From: Ilyomonas sp963790435 | Lineage (GTDB): Bacteria; Bacteroidota; Bacteroidia; Chitinophagales; Chitinophagaceae | Reading direction: 5' to 3' | Assembly (NCBI GenBank): GCA_963790435.1 | Contig: CAWBOI010000003.1 | Coordinates: forward strand, 124,001-188,000 | DNA length: 64,000 nt | Part shown: positions 7,938 through 17,409 of the stretch, piece after piece | Position numbering within the stretch: the first letter of the stretch is position 1 | Layout: each line of letters opens with the position of its first letter | Program-made: the position numbers and the translations under genes | Notes under the pieces: model-generated | What the model was told of the DNA's origin: nothing | The model's database searches: none | What the model saw: only the letters and a program-made list of their open reading frames with translations

Positions 7938-8888
7938 TTAATCAGTTACTAATATTGATTCCTTATGTTGTTCTAAAAAATCTGCATAAGCCATTTCTAT
8001 GCCTTTGCGCAGAGAGACGCGATGGCGCCAGCCCAGCGAGTGAAGTTTGGTTACATCCATTAATTTACGAGGCGTGCCATCAGGCTTTGAAGAATCGAAA
8101 ACAATATCACCTTCAAAACCAGTTACGTCCTTTATTAGTTCGGCTAATTCGTTTATGGTTAAATCTTCACCTACACCAACGTTCATTAACCCCGGCTCAT
8201 TGTATGTTTCCATTAAAAAAATGCAGGCATCAGCTAAATCATCGGCATATAAAAATTCACGCTTCGGCGTTCCGCTTCCCCAAACCGTTACTTTAGAAGC
8301 TCCTTTTTCTTTTGCTTCATAAAACTTACGAATCAGGGCAGGCAATACATGCGAGGTCGTTAAGTTGTAATTGTCGTTAGGACCGTATAAATTGGTTGGC
8401 ATTACCGAAATAAAGTTGCAACCGTATTGGTCACGATAGGCATCGCACATTTTGATACCAGCAATTTTTGCAATGGCATACGGCTCATTGGTTTGTTCGA
8501 GATAGCCCGATAAAAGATATTCTTCTTTTAAAGGTTGCGGTGCCATTTTTGGATAGATGCACGAAGAGCCCAAAAACATCAGTTTTTTTACACCGCTTTT
8601 ATAAGCATAATGAATGATGTTAGTTTCAATCATTAAGTTATCGTAAATAAATTCGGCGCGGTACGTGCTATTGGCAACAATGCCGCCTACTTTGGCAGCT
8701 GCCAAAAACACATAATCGGGTTGTTCATCTGCAAAAAAACGAGCAACGGCTTCCTGGTTGCGCAAGTCAAGCTCTGCCGAAGTGCGTACAATAATATTTT
8801 CAAAACCATCGTGCTGCAAACGCCGCATAATGGCACTTCCAACCATGCCCCGATGCCCGGCGATGTATATTTTATCTTGCTTCTGCAT
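7938..8888 (-). CDS. fcl: GDP-L-fucose synthase
   Basis: A bifunctional epimerase and NADPH reductase that turns the GMD product into GDP-L-fucose. The 316-residue protein has GHRGMVGSA at residues 11-19, the catalytic SSCIYP near 108-113 and Tyr137/Lys141 in PYAIAK. PTNLYGPNDNY near 175 is a family signature. The start codon region overlaps the 3' end of the upstream UpxY gene by 17 bases, so the two are translationally close. With gmd it gives the locus a complete fucose donor pathway from GDP-mannose. Confidence 0.96.
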   Translation of the reverse strand: MQKQDKIYIAGHRGMVGSAIMRRLQHDGFENIIVRTSAELDLRNQEAVARFFADEQPDYVFLAAAKVGGIVANSTYRAEFIYDNLMIETNIIHYAYKSGVKKLMFLGSSCIYPKMAPQPLKEEYLLSGYLEQTNEPYAIAKIAGIKMCDAYRDQYGCNFISVMPTNLYGPNDNYNLTTSHVLPALIRKFYEAKEKGASKVTVWGSGTPKREFLYADDLADACIFLMETYNEPGLMNVGVGEDLTINELAELIKDVTGFEGDIVFDSSKPDGTPRKLMDVTKLHSLGWRHRVSLRKGIEMAYADFLEQHKESILVTD

Positions 8889-9399
8889 ATTTATTAAAGA
8901 GTTTTGTTTTGGTTTGGTAGCCTGATACTGTAATTACTTTCACTCTTGTTTTGTTGGCTTGTGCGGTCATTGTATATCCCAGAACCGGCAATGCAAAATG
9001 AGTTAGTTCTTGATCGTTTACAAACTGATTGAACAGGGTTGCCGGCTCAACCGTATTAATTTTTATTTTTTGTAGCTGGATGTCATCGTGTGTATCAAAA
9101 AAACGCCGCAGCAAATATACATCCTCTCCGCTCATCGTTACCGGTGTTGCCATCCAATGAACAAAGTTAAGCACGCTGCCAGTGGTTTTTATAATGTTTA
9201 ACTCATCATTTGCCAAACAAACAAACACATAACGCTCCAGTACAGGCTTGTAGGAAATCCGCTCTTTGCCGTATGTAGTTTTCGTCAGTTTGCTGGCCGG
9301 ATAAAAGCTATCCAGCTTTTTACGGCGAAACAAATCACACACTTTTTTCTCATGCCCTGCTTTGGTATAAACAACATACCATTGTTTCGAAGTTTCCAT
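8872..9399 (-). CDS. UpxY/NusG-family transcription antiterminator
   Basis: A 175-residue NusG-like protein. The N-terminal NGN domain is clear (WYVVYTKAGHEKKVCDLF, then SFYPASKL, then the YVFVCL strand). In Bacteroidota, UpxY proteins ride with RNA polymerase and let long capsule operons be transcribed to the end. The start is set at ATG 9399 because MxxxKQWYVVYTK is the canonical start; the open frame runs further upstream but overlaps the wzc gene and has no homologous look. It lies third in the operon, after wza- and wzc-like genes, where Bacteroides upxY genes are usually first. Confidence 0.85.
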   Translation of the reverse strand: METSKQWYVVYTKAGHEKKVCDLFRRKKLDSFYPASKLTKTTYGKERISYKPVLERYVFVCLANDELNIIKTTGSVLNFVHWMATPVTMSGEDVYLLRRFFDTHDDIQLQKIKINTVEPATLFNQFVNDQELTHFALPVLGYTMTAQANKTRVKVITVSGYQTKTKLFNKYAEAR

Positions 9400-9439
9400 A
9401 AGAGAATATTTTACAATTGAATTTTTTCGGTTTTGTTTT

Positions 9440-11791
9440 TTATGAGTTGGTAGTTTGCAAAAGCTTGTCGTTTCCTTTCTTTTTGCCACCGTTTTTATAG
9501 CGATAATTATATCCGTATCCATAGCCGTAGCCATAGTATTTGTTTTGAAAGCCTCTTGATTTTACGCCATTAAAAACAATAGACACATTTTTCAATTGCT
9601 GTATTTTATTGTTGGCGTCTATGCGCTCAATAAATGCTTTGGGCGTATAATTATGCCTTACCACATATATCGTTGCATCGCAATAAGGCGAAAGAACGTA
9701 AGCATCCGTAACCGGAATCACAGGCGCACTATCAAGTATAATCGTATCAAAGCTGGCATCGAGGTAAGAAAGCAACTCTTCTACCTTTCCATTTAAAAGC
9801 AACTCTGAAGGATTATCGGGCAATATTCCGGTTGGTATGAAATACAAATGCTCGTTTTGAGAGGTTGGTAAAATAATCTCTTCCGGCTTTTTGCTGCCTT
9901 TTAAAAAATCAGCTACTCCAACATCACTATGAATATTTAACTTTTCGGCTAAAGAAGGATTGTTCAAATCCATATCAACCAGTACCACTTTCTTTCCCGC
10001 TACTGCCAGGCTTAAAGCAAGGTTGGCTGCTATAAAACTTTTGCCTTCCCCTGAAATTGAGGAAGTAACCAACACTCTTTTGTTTTCGGCATTAATTCCT
10101 GCATAACCTAATGTCATGCGCAGCATACGAAATTGCTCGGCAATGAAGCTGCGTTTTTCGTAGCCGATCATAGCGGGCTCTTTAGAAGGTTGGGCAACAA
10201 TTTCACCCAGTATCGGTCGCTCGGTATATTCTTCAATGTCGTGGCGAAACAAAATTTTGCGGTTCAAAGTTTCTTTGCCGAAAATCACACCTACACCTGC
10301 AAACAAAGCAATTAAAAACGCTGAGAGATACACAATTTTTCTGTTAGGGCTTACCGGCTCATCAGTAGAAACTGCCTTATCAATCACTTTTGAATCTGCT
10401 ACATTAGAAGCATACGACAATTCGGTTTCTTCTTTTTTCTGCAAAAGAAAACTATACACATCGCTTTTAATCTGGTGCTCACGGTTAATGTCAATCAGAT
10501 CTTTTTCTTTTTGCGGAAGACTTTGAAGTACCGAAGCGTAATTGCCATTGGTAGATTGAATATTGTTACGGCTTGCGAGCAAACTGCTGCGCTGGCTTTG
10601 AATATTCTCTAAAATGCTGGGGCGTATTTTTTCAATCCTATCTTTAATACCTTCGGTAATCGGGTTATTCTCACCAGTTGTTTTTTTGGCTCTGTCATAG
10701 TCCAGTTCCGACTGGTAAAGTGTACCTACCAAATTTGCTAATGTAGGATCGGGAGCACCAGCAGTAGAAGGCACGATGGCACCTTCATTGTCTTTTGATT
10801 TTACATATTTTTCTACCTGGTCCAGCACTGCAAGCTGCGCGTTTGCTTCACCTTGCTTTTGGTCGTTTGCACTTACATTCTCAAGATACAATTCGCCTTG
10901 TTTGCTGATGTCAACCGCACCTTTCGAAGTTTTGTATTGCTGCAATTTCTTTTCAATACCGCTCAGATCGCCTTCTACATCAGCAATTCGTTTTTGCAGG
11001 AATTTCAGTGTGTTGGTAGCCAGTTTGTTTTTATCTTCAATAGTACTGTTGGTATACGTTTGAAGCAAATCATTCAAAATATTTTCAGCTCTTTTCGGCA
11101 CTTCATCTTTGTAAGCCAGATTGATAATGCTTGATTGTTTTGTAGTTGTACTTACGTCCAAACTGTTCCCTATATGATCGGCAACAGCTTTTGGATCGCT
11201 CAACGTAAAATACATTTTACTGCCAGGCAAAGGTTCGTGCGAATAATTTGGATTGGCTATAAATTGAATAACACCGTAAGGCGTGTTTATCCATTGTTGT
11301 AAAGAGAACTCCTTACCAAATACAGCCACTTTACCACTTGCTTTATCAAAACTAAAATCAATTTTATCTTTCGATGCCTTTATCTTTAATGGATCGGCTG
11401 CGATTACAGTAACAGGCGAAGTTGTGTAAGCATTCAAATCGTGAAACTGCCCTTTCTCGTATAAGGTTGTATAGAGATTTAAATGAATAACTACCTGGCT
11501 CAGCAAGTTATTCGATTGAATAACCTCGGTTTCATTTTCAATGGTTTTGTTGGTTGATAACAAATCAAGTTCCTGCAAGCCTTTTGCTTCTACGCCTTTC
11601 ATTTCGTCTTTAATCAGCAGGCGCGCTTTAGTTTCGTATTTCGGAGTAGCCATTTTTAAATACAACCATGAAGAAGCACCCGCTACCAAAAATAAGATAA
11701 GAAACAAGGGCCAGTAAGGTATATATTTATAAATGACCTGTCCTAAGTCGTCTCTCTTTTTTTCTTCGGTTGTTTTTTTAATAATTTCCAT
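9440..11791 (-). CDS. Wzc-type polysaccharide tyrosine autokinase and chain-length regulator
   Basis: A 783-residue inner-membrane protein that controls polymer length and export. The order is: a Wzz domain with a first membrane helix near residues 25-47, a long periplasmic coiled-coil region (about 240-450), a second helix near 490-510, then a cytoplasmic BY-kinase domain. Walker A SGEGKS is at about 580-585, Walker A' VLVDMD near 604 and Walker B ILDSAP near 686. The end carries a tyrosine cluster (YYGYGYGYGYNYRY, about 752-765), the autophosphorylation site, then a basic tail. It follows the export lipoprotein gene by 13 bases and clearly shares its operon. Confidence 0.93.
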   Translation of the reverse strand: MEIIKKTTEEKKRDDLGQVIYKYIPYWPLFLILFLVAGASSWLYLKMATPKYETKARLLIKDEMKGVEAKGLQELDLLSTNKTIENETEVIQSNNLLSQVVIHLNLYTTLYEKGQFHDLNAYTTSPVTVIAADPLKIKASKDKIDFSFDKASGKVAVFGKEFSLQQWINTPYGVIQFIANPNYSHEPLPGSKMYFTLSDPKAVADHIGNSLDVSTTTKQSSIINLAYKDEVPKRAENILNDLLQTYTNSTIEDKNKLATNTLKFLQKRIADVEGDLSGIEKKLQQYKTSKGAVDISKQGELYLENVSANDQKQGEANAQLAVLDQVEKYVKSKDNEGAIVPSTAGAPDPTLANLVGTLYQSELDYDRAKKTTGENNPITEGIKDRIEKIRPSILENIQSQRSSLLASRNNIQSTNGNYASVLQSLPQKEKDLIDINREHQIKSDVYSFLLQKKEETELSYASNVADSKVIDKAVSTDEPVSPNRKIVYLSAFLIALFAGVGVIFGKETLNRKILFRHDIEEYTERPILGEIVAQPSKEPAMIGYEKRSFIAEQFRMLRMTLGYAGINAENKRVLVTSSISGEGKSFIAANLALSLAVAGKKVVLVDMDLNNPSLAEKLNIHSDVGVADFLKGSKKPEEIILPTSQNEHLYFIPTGILPDNPSELLLNGKVEELLSYLDASFDTIILDSAPVIPVTDAYVLSPYCDATIYVVRHNYTPKAFIERIDANNKIQQLKNVSIVFNGVKSRGFQNKYYGYGYGYGYNYRYKNGGKKKGNDKLLQTTNS

Positions 11792-11804
11792 AAGGTTAAA
11801 GTGT

Positions 11805-12602
11805 TTAATTCTTTGCTACAATGCGGTCAACAATGATGGCTAAAAAAGATAATGCACTTATTATGATAGGTAAGTACTGATTAGCCCTGCCTGAGCTGCT
11901 AACTCTTGCCTTCGTTGGCTCTACATAAACAATATCGTTCGACTTGAGATAGTAATAAGGTGAGGTAAAAATTTCGCTTGAATTCAAATCCAGGTACTTG
12001 ATGTTTTTGATTCCGTTTTCTTCACGTATGACCATTACGTGATCTTTTTTACCATAAATGGTAATGTCACCCGCCAGGCCTAAAGCTTCCAGCAAAGTTA
12101 TCTTTTCATTCAATACATTCACTACGGTTGGATGTTCTACTTCGCCCAAAACGGTTACTTTAAAATTCAGGTATCTAATACTGACAATCGGATCGGCTAA
12201 AAGTTTACGGTTCAAAAGACTATCGGTAAGTTTTAAACGCAATTGGTTGGCAGTTAAACCGCCTGCTTTTACATTGCCAAGAATCGGAAACTGAATGTTC
12301 CCGTTGGCATCTACTAAATAACCGGATGCCTGTACTGTCGCACCTGTTGCCGTTGAGACATTGGCATACGAAAAGTTAGGTGCATTAAACATGGCAGAGG
12401 CTTCAGGGTTTAAGCTGCTCACAGAGATTCCTAAAATATCGTTTGACTGAATGGTAGTTTGCGGAATTTGAACATTGGATGCAATGTGCTCATCACCCTG
12501 GGTATTGAAGTACGTTGCTTTTTTGGTATTTACGCAGGAGGAAGAGTAAAATAAAATAAAAGCAAGGACAAAATAAGAAGTTGATTTTTTTAAAATACTC
12601 AT
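11805..12602 (-). CDS. Polysaccharide export lipoprotein, Wza-like
   Basis: A 265-residue outer-membrane polysaccharide export protein. An N-terminal signal (about residues 1-23) ends in a lipobox SSSC, so it is lipid-anchored. The poly-export domain (DILGISVSSLNPEAS, then YLVDANGNIQFPILGNVKAGGLT) is followed by an SLBB domain (KVTVLGEVEHPTVVNVLNEKITLLEALGLAGDIT). A final hydrophobic segment, YLPIIISALSFLAIIVDRIV, resembles the C-terminal helix that forms the outer-membrane pore in Wza. First gene of the minus-strand locus, so its upstream region should carry the operon promoter; I could not identify a convincing box there. Confidence 0.92.
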   Translation of the reverse strand: MSILKKSTSYFVLAFILFYSSSCVNTKKATYFNTQGDEHIASNVQIPQTTIQSNDILGISVSSLNPEASAMFNAPNFSYANVSTATGATVQASGYLVDANGNIQFPILGNVKAGGLTANQLRLKLTDSLLNRKLLADPIVSIRYLNFKVTVLGEVEHPTVVNVLNEKITLLEALGLAGDITIYGKKDHVMVIREENGIKNIKYLDLNSSEIFTSPYYYLKSNDIVYVEPTKARVSSSGRANQYLPIIISALSFLAIIVDRIVAKN

Positions 12603-13325
12603 AAATATTGTATCGTATTTATCTAATAAAATAAATAGTTAAGGAATGTAATGGTTGCAGCAGTCGTATCGGATTTTATATGGATACCATTAAAGTTCCG
12701 CCCTACATCCATAAAAACTATGCCTTTTTTTACATACGCATTTAAATGCCATTAAGTTTGTTTTCATTTATTAGGATTCTATTGTTTTGATGTTGCTTTT
12801 ATTAGTGCTTTTTTATTTCCGCAACAGGTTATAAAACGAAAAATACAAAGTTGCATTATATTCAATTAATCATACTGCATACCCTATTTAGCTGTAGTTA
12901 TTTCCAATCCACATCTTCCTGCAAGTGAAAACCTGATGGTTCTCAATGGTTTTACATTTTCTTAATAACCTTTTGTTTCGATAACATGAAGATGCAAATA
13001 TTTAGTCCATAAAAATCCACAGCGGGTAACAAAAAACAGGAAATAAATGTGTACTAAGAGGGATGAGTGGCTTCAAATTGGAACATAATTCTAAAAAAGA
13101 GACAAAAACAAACCTGAACTCTTTTTCTGATTTCTTCGTATAGTTGTTAGCGTCTCTCTTTACATTTAGCTGGACACTTGTTGAACCAATGACTTTTATA
13201 AAATAGGTTCAGAACAATAACATGACATACAAATGACAGAGTAGCGCTAATAATTATAATGCTAAACTGGGTTGCCAAGTACCTTTGCGGTTGTTAGCAA
13301 CAAGGCTTAATCAGGATTTAAGAAC
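12603..13325. other. Long divergent intergenic region between polysaccharide locus and hem operon
   Basis: About 720 AT-rich bases with no credible ORF. It must hold the promoter of the minus-strand polysaccharide operon and that of hemA. One GACAAAAACAAA motif copy lies at 13101-13112. I see no riboswitch or strong terminator hairpin; a small RNA cannot be excluded. Confidence 0.5.
13280..13287 (+). promoter_or_regulatory. Candidate -7 box for hemA operon
   Basis: TACCTTTG fits the Bacteroidota TAnnTTTG box and lies 38 bases before the hemA start. No convincing TTTG box is seen 19 bases upstream, so support is moderate. Confidence 0.45.
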
Positions 13326-14552
13326 ATGGACATCAATCATTTTTTTGTTGCAGGAATCAATTATAAAAAAACCGATGCGGCTGTCAGAAGTCAATTTGCC
13401 GTGTGCTCCGGCGTTTATAACTCTTTATTGTGTAAAGCTGCGCAGCTTGGTTTGGAAGAAGTGTTTGTTATCAGCACATGTAACCGCACCGAAATTTATG
13501 GTGTTTCGGATGACGCAAATGAGCTTATTTCTTTGCTTTGTTCAGAAACAAAGGGCAGCGAAAGCACTTTTCGCGAACTATCTTACACAAAACACGGATA
13601 CAATGCAGTTTCGCATTTGTGGCAGGTAGCTGCCGGTTTGGATTCACAGATTTTAGGGGATTATGAAATAATTGGGCAAATCAAATCCGCAGTAAAATTT
13701 GCTAAAGAGCGAGGTTTTATCGGCATGTTTAGCGAGCGCATTATTAATGGCGCTTTGCAGGCATCCAAAGCCATCCGAAATGAAACCGAAATCAGTGGCG
13801 GAACGGTATCGGTTTCTTTTGCAGCCATTCAATATTTAAAAGCCGCAGTTCTTGGCATTGCTGATAAAAAAATTCTGATCATCGGCACCGGAAAGATTGG
13901 TGGCAGCACCTGCCGCAACATTGTAGATTATCTTCACAATACAAACATCACCGTCATTAACCGCTCGCCCGATAAAGCAATTGAATTGGCAGAGGAACTC
14001 AACATTGCTTCCGCTTCTTATGATGATTTAGATCAGGAAGTGCAGGCTGCCGATGTCATTATTGTATCTGCCAATGCAGCCCAACCCATTCTTACCAAAT
14101 CACACTTCTCGTCATCAGATAAAAAAGTGTTGATTGATTTGTCTATCCCCAATAACATTGATGTTTCGGTAAAAGGCTTGCCGGGTATTCAACTGGTGAA
14201 TGTTGATGATTTATCGCGCATTAACGATGAAACCCTGCAAAAGCGTTTGGCTGAAGTGCCCAAAGCAAAAGCCATTCTTTCTGAATACATGGAAGAGCTA
14301 AAAGAATGGTATGCCAACCGCCGTCATGTTCCATTTTTAAAAGCGGCAAAACAAAAGCTGATGAACATGCACAGGTGCCGCCTTATGATTTCGTGCAAAA
14401 CCAAAGAAGCCAGTAACACGTTGCAACCCGCGAACCCGGAAGCGGTACAAAAAATAATCAATCACATGGCAGTAAAAATGCGCTGTATAAACCAGCCGGG
14501 TTGCAACTACATCCAAGCCATTAACGATTACATAGACGGTTCTCATTCTTAG
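13326..14552 (+). CDS. hemA: Glutamyl-tRNA reductase
   Basis: First committed step of C5 haem synthesis: reduces glutamate on tRNA-Glu to glutamate-1-semialdehyde with NADPH. The 408-residue protein has the N-terminal catalytic domain with the nucleophile Cys52 in ISTCNRTEIYG, the signature AGLDSQILGDYEIIGQ near residues 103-118, an NADPH-binding site (ILIIGTGKIGGSTC near 180-195) and a C-terminal dimerisation helix region. It heads the hemA-hemC-hemD-hemE cluster, with hemC starting 9 bases after its stop. Confidence 0.96.
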   Translation: MDINHFFVAGINYKKTDAAVRSQFAVCSGVYNSLLCKAAQLGLEEVFVISTCNRTEIYGVSDDANELISLLCSETKGSESTFRELSYTKHGYNAVSHLWQVAAGLDSQILGDYEIIGQIKSAVKFAKERGFIGMFSERIINGALQASKAIRNETEISGGTVSVSFAAIQYLKAAVLGIADKKILIIGTGKIGGSTCRNIVDYLHNTNITVINRSPDKAIELAEELNIASASYDDLDQEVQAADVIIVSANAAQPILTKSHFSSSDKKVLIDLSIPNNIDVSVKGLPGIQLVNVDDLSRINDETLQKRLAEVPKAKAILSEYMEELKEWYANRRHVPFLKAAKQKLMNMHRCRLMISCKTKEASNTLQPANPEAVQKIINHMAVKMRCINQPGCNYIQAINDYIDGSHS

Positions 14553-14561
14553 CCTGCTGCT

Positions 14562-15470
14562 ATGACAACATCAACACATCTTCGCATTGGTACACGCGAC
14601 AGTCAGTTGGCGGTTTGGCAGGCAACATGGGTACAAACCGAATTGCAAAAGCACCACATTTCTCCGGAACTCATCTTTATAAAAAGTGAAGGCGATATTG
14701 ACCTTGCTACGCCATTGTATGAAATTGGCGTGCAGGGAATTTTTACCAAAACGCTCGATGCAGCCTTGCTCAATAAGCGCATTGACATTGCTGTTCATTC
14801 GATGAAAGATGTGCCCACACAACTGGCAAAAGGCTTAACGGTAGCGGCTGTATTGCCTCGCGCCAACTACAAAGACATTTTTGTTTATAAAGAGGATTGT
14901 TCCTTTTTACAGGATGAGCAATCCTCTGCAACCATTGCCACCAGTAGCGTTCGGCGCATTGCGCAGTGGCTGCATAAATATCCGAATCATTCTATAGAAA
15001 ACCTGCGGGGCAATGTGAACACACGAATGAAAAAAGTAGCCGAAAACAAATGGCACGGAGCCATCTTCGCAGCCGCGGGTTTGGAACGCATCAATCTTCG
15101 CCCCGAACAATCTATAGATTTGGATTGGATGTTGCCTGCACCGGCGCAAGGCGCGATTGTGGTCGTTTGCAGAGAAGATGATTTTGAGGCAAAACAAAAA
15201 TGTGCACCGCTTCACGATGAAGCCACATTTATTTGCACTAAAACAGAACGCGATTTCTTGCGAACCTTGCAGGGTGGTTGTTCAACGCCTATTGGTGCAT
15301 TGGCACAAATCGTTAACAACCATCTTCAATTTAAAGGAAATTGGTTTTCTATGGGAGGAAGAGAAAAGTGGGAAGTTGAAAAAACAATTGCTCTTTCTTC
15401 TTACAAAGAAGATTTTGGTAGCCAAATGGCGAAAGAATTGCTATATAAAAAAACAATGCTGCCATCATAA
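14562..15470 (+). CDS. hemC: Porphobilinogen deaminase (hydroxymethylbilane synthase)
   Basis: Joins four porphobilinogens into hydroxymethylbilane in the cytoplasm. The 302-residue protein is full length: GTRDSQLAVWQ at residues 10-20, HSMKDVPT at 79-86, an arginine-rich site (SSVRRIAQ near 128-135, LRGNVNTRM near 148-156), and Cys240 in LQGGCSTPIGA, which carries the dipyrromethane cofactor. Second gene of the hem operon; hemD begins 10 bases after its stop. Confidence 0.97.
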   Translation: MTTSTHLRIGTRDSQLAVWQATWVQTELQKHHISPELIFIKSEGDIDLATPLYEIGVQGIFTKTLDAALLNKRIDIAVHSMKDVPTQLAKGLTVAAVLPRANYKDIFVYKEDCSFLQDEQSSATIATSSVRRIAQWLHKYPNHSIENLRGNVNTRMKKVAENKWHGAIFAAAGLERINLRPEQSIDLDWMLPAPAQGAIVVVCREDDFEAKQKCAPLHDEATFICTKTERDFLRTLQGGCSTPIGALAQIVNNHLQFKGNWFSMGGREKWEVEKTIALSSYKEDFGSQMAKELLYKKTMLPS

Positions 15471-15480
15471 AAACGCTGCC

Positions 15481-16194
15481 ATGCAAAACAAAATTCGCTT
15501 GTTAAGTACACGGCTGCTGGATGAAAATACAACTGCTAAAGCTGCCGATGCTAATATCAGCATACATTCTATTTCTTTTATTCGTACACAACCCATTGTT
15601 TCAAACGAGCTGAACAAACAGTTGCAACAATTGGCTGCTCAACCCTTGTGTGTTGTGTTTACCAGTGCAAATGCTGTAGATGCCATTGCTGAAGTAATAC
15701 AACAACACAATTGGAAATTTTTTTGTGTGAGTGGCAAAACCAAAGAGCATGTAATGGCTGTATTTGGAGAAGAAGCTATTATTGCTACGGCAAAGAATGC
15801 AAATCTTTTAGCAGACCGCATCATCTCATTAAATAACGTAAGAAAAGCAGTGTTTTTTTGTGGCGATCAACATTTGAATCATCTGCCCCAAAAACTAAGA
15901 CAACATAATATTACAACCAACGAAGTAACTGTTTACACCACCGTGCAAACGCCACAATTTATTGAAGAGAACTATGATGGTATTTTATTTTTTAGTCCGA
16001 GTGCCGTGCATAGTTTTTTTTCGATGAACACAGTGCCCATTGATACCGTTTTGTTTTCCATTGGCGATACCACAACTGCGGCTATTCAATCATATTGTAC
16101 AAATAAAATTGTTACCTCTGATTGGCCCGGCGCGGACAGTTTACTGGAACAGGTTACCCATTTTTATAACGAAGCTTCTCATCAAGTTGAGTAG
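15481..16194 (+). CDS. hemD: Uroporphyrinogen-III synthase
   Basis: Closes and inverts ring D of hydroxymethylbilane to give uroporphyrinogen III. HemD is poorly conserved; the call rests on length (237 residues), a two-lobed pattern, the segment VVFTSANAVDAIAEV near residue 60, LFFSPSAVHSFF near 170, a C-terminal SIGDTTTAAI and position between hemC and hemE. The start at ATG 15481 is chosen since the same open frame extends 108 codons upstream across hemC, where it is only a shadow of that gene. Confidence 0.92.
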   Translation: MQNKIRLLSTRLLDENTTAKAADANISIHSISFIRTQPIVSNELNKQLQQLAAQPLCVVFTSANAVDAIAEVIQQHNWKFFCVSGKTKEHVMAVFGEEAIIATAKNANLLADRIISLNNVRKAVFFCGDQHLNHLPQKLRQHNITTNEVTVYTTVQTPQFIEENYDGILFFSPSAVHSFFSMNTVPIDTVLFSIGDTTTAAIQSYCTNKIVTSDWPGADSLLEQVTHFYNEASHQVE

Positions 16195-16205
16195 CTAAAT
16201 TGTTC

Positions 16206-17231
16206 ATGAACCAATTATTATTGCAAGTTTTGCGGGGCGAGAAAGCAGAACGCACGCCCGTTTGGATGATGCGGCAAGCCGGAAGATACCTGCCCGATTA
16301 CATTAAGCTAAGAGAGAAATATTCATTTTTCGAGCGCGTACAAACACCGGAACTCGCCTGTGAAATAACATTACAGCCCGTTGACCAGATTGGTGTAGAT
16401 GCAGCTATTTTGTTTTCGGATATTTTGGTGGTTCCGCAGGCAATGGGCTTAGAAGTGGAGTTGATAGAAAACAAAGGTCCGGTGTTGCCAAATCCTATAA
16501 AAACAAATGCTGACTTGAAGCGCATTTGTGTGCCTGATGTAAGAGACAAATTGCATTACGTATTTGATGCAATAAAACTCATCAAGCAAGAACTGAACAA
16601 CCGCGTTCCACTCATTGGATTTGCCGGCGCGCCGTGGACGTTGCTTTGTTATATGGTGCAAGGAAAAGGCAGCAAAACCTTTGATGAAGCCAAAGCGTTT
16701 TGCTATCAGCAACCCCAGCTTGCGCACCAGTTGTTGCAGATGATTACCGACACAACAATTGCTTATTTAGACGAACAAATTAAAGCCGGTGTAGATACAG
16801 TTCAAATTTTTGATAGCTGGGGCGGTTTGCTTTCGCCTCAGGATTTTGCAATGCTTTCTTTGCCTTATATTGAACAAATTGTAAATGCGGTAAAAACAAA
16901 AGCCCCCGTTATCATTTTTGCAAAAGGCGCATGGCATTCCTTAGAAAAAATGAGCGCAACCGGTGCACAGGGTTTGGGCATTGACTGGTGCATCACACCA
17001 CAAATGGCAAGGCAGTTTGCTGGCGATGATGTTGCGTTGCAAGGCAATTTCGATCCTGCTAAATTGTTATCGCCGATACTGCAAATTGAAAAAGAAGTAA
17101 AACAAATGCTGAAGGATTTTGAAGGCACAAGACACATTGCAAACTTAGGTCATGGTATTCTGCCTAATGTGCCGGTGGATGCGGCAAAAGCGTTTGTGAA
17201 TACGGTGAAAGAATATTCTAAACTGGGATGA
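16206..17231 (+). CDS. hemE: Uroporphyrinogen decarboxylase
   Basis: Removes four acetate carboxyls from uroporphyrinogen III to give coproporphyrinogen III. The 341-residue enzyme has the substrate-binding PVWMMRQAGRYLPDY near residues 18-32, the catalytic ILFSDILVVPQAMG near 70-85, FAGAPWTLLCYM near 140 and GFDWC-like QGLGIDWCI near 255. The ATG at 16206 is preferred over a TTG two codons upstream. It starts 11 bases after hemD and ends the operon; no terminator hairpin is evident, but a TTTGGTTTTGCC motif copy (minus strand) follows. Confidence 0.97.
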   Translation: MNQLLLQVLRGEKAERTPVWMMRQAGRYLPDYIKLREKYSFFERVQTPELACEITLQPVDQIGVDAAILFSDILVVPQAMGLEVELIENKGPVLPNPIKTNADLKRICVPDVRDKLHYVFDAIKLIKQELNNRVPLIGFAGAPWTLLCYMVQGKGSKTFDEAKAFCYQQPQLAHQLLQMITDTTIAYLDEQIKAGVDTVQIFDSWGGLLSPQDFAMLSLPYIEQIVNAVKTKAPVIIFAKGAWHSLEKMSATGAQGLGIDWCITPQMARQFAGDDVALQGNFDPAKLLSPILQIEKEVKQMLKDFEGTRHIANLGHGILPNVPVDAAKAFVNTVKEYSKLG

Positions 17232-17409
17232 ATAAGATGGATGCAGGAATGGTTGGCAGGGAATAAAAGCCCAACAATAATATGGGCAAAACCAAACACT
17301 ATGAACCCAACATAAAACGTTGGCTTTATCGGTTTCTTATCTTGTTCAATTGATAGTAAAATGAAAAGTGTCAGCCAATATGGTATGAGATTATTATAGT
17401 TGTCGAACC

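Noticed and set aside
15157..15480. A longer form of HemD starting inside hemC
   Set aside because: The extra 108 codons overlap hemC in another frame and bear no likeness to HemD; hemC itself is intact with all motifs.
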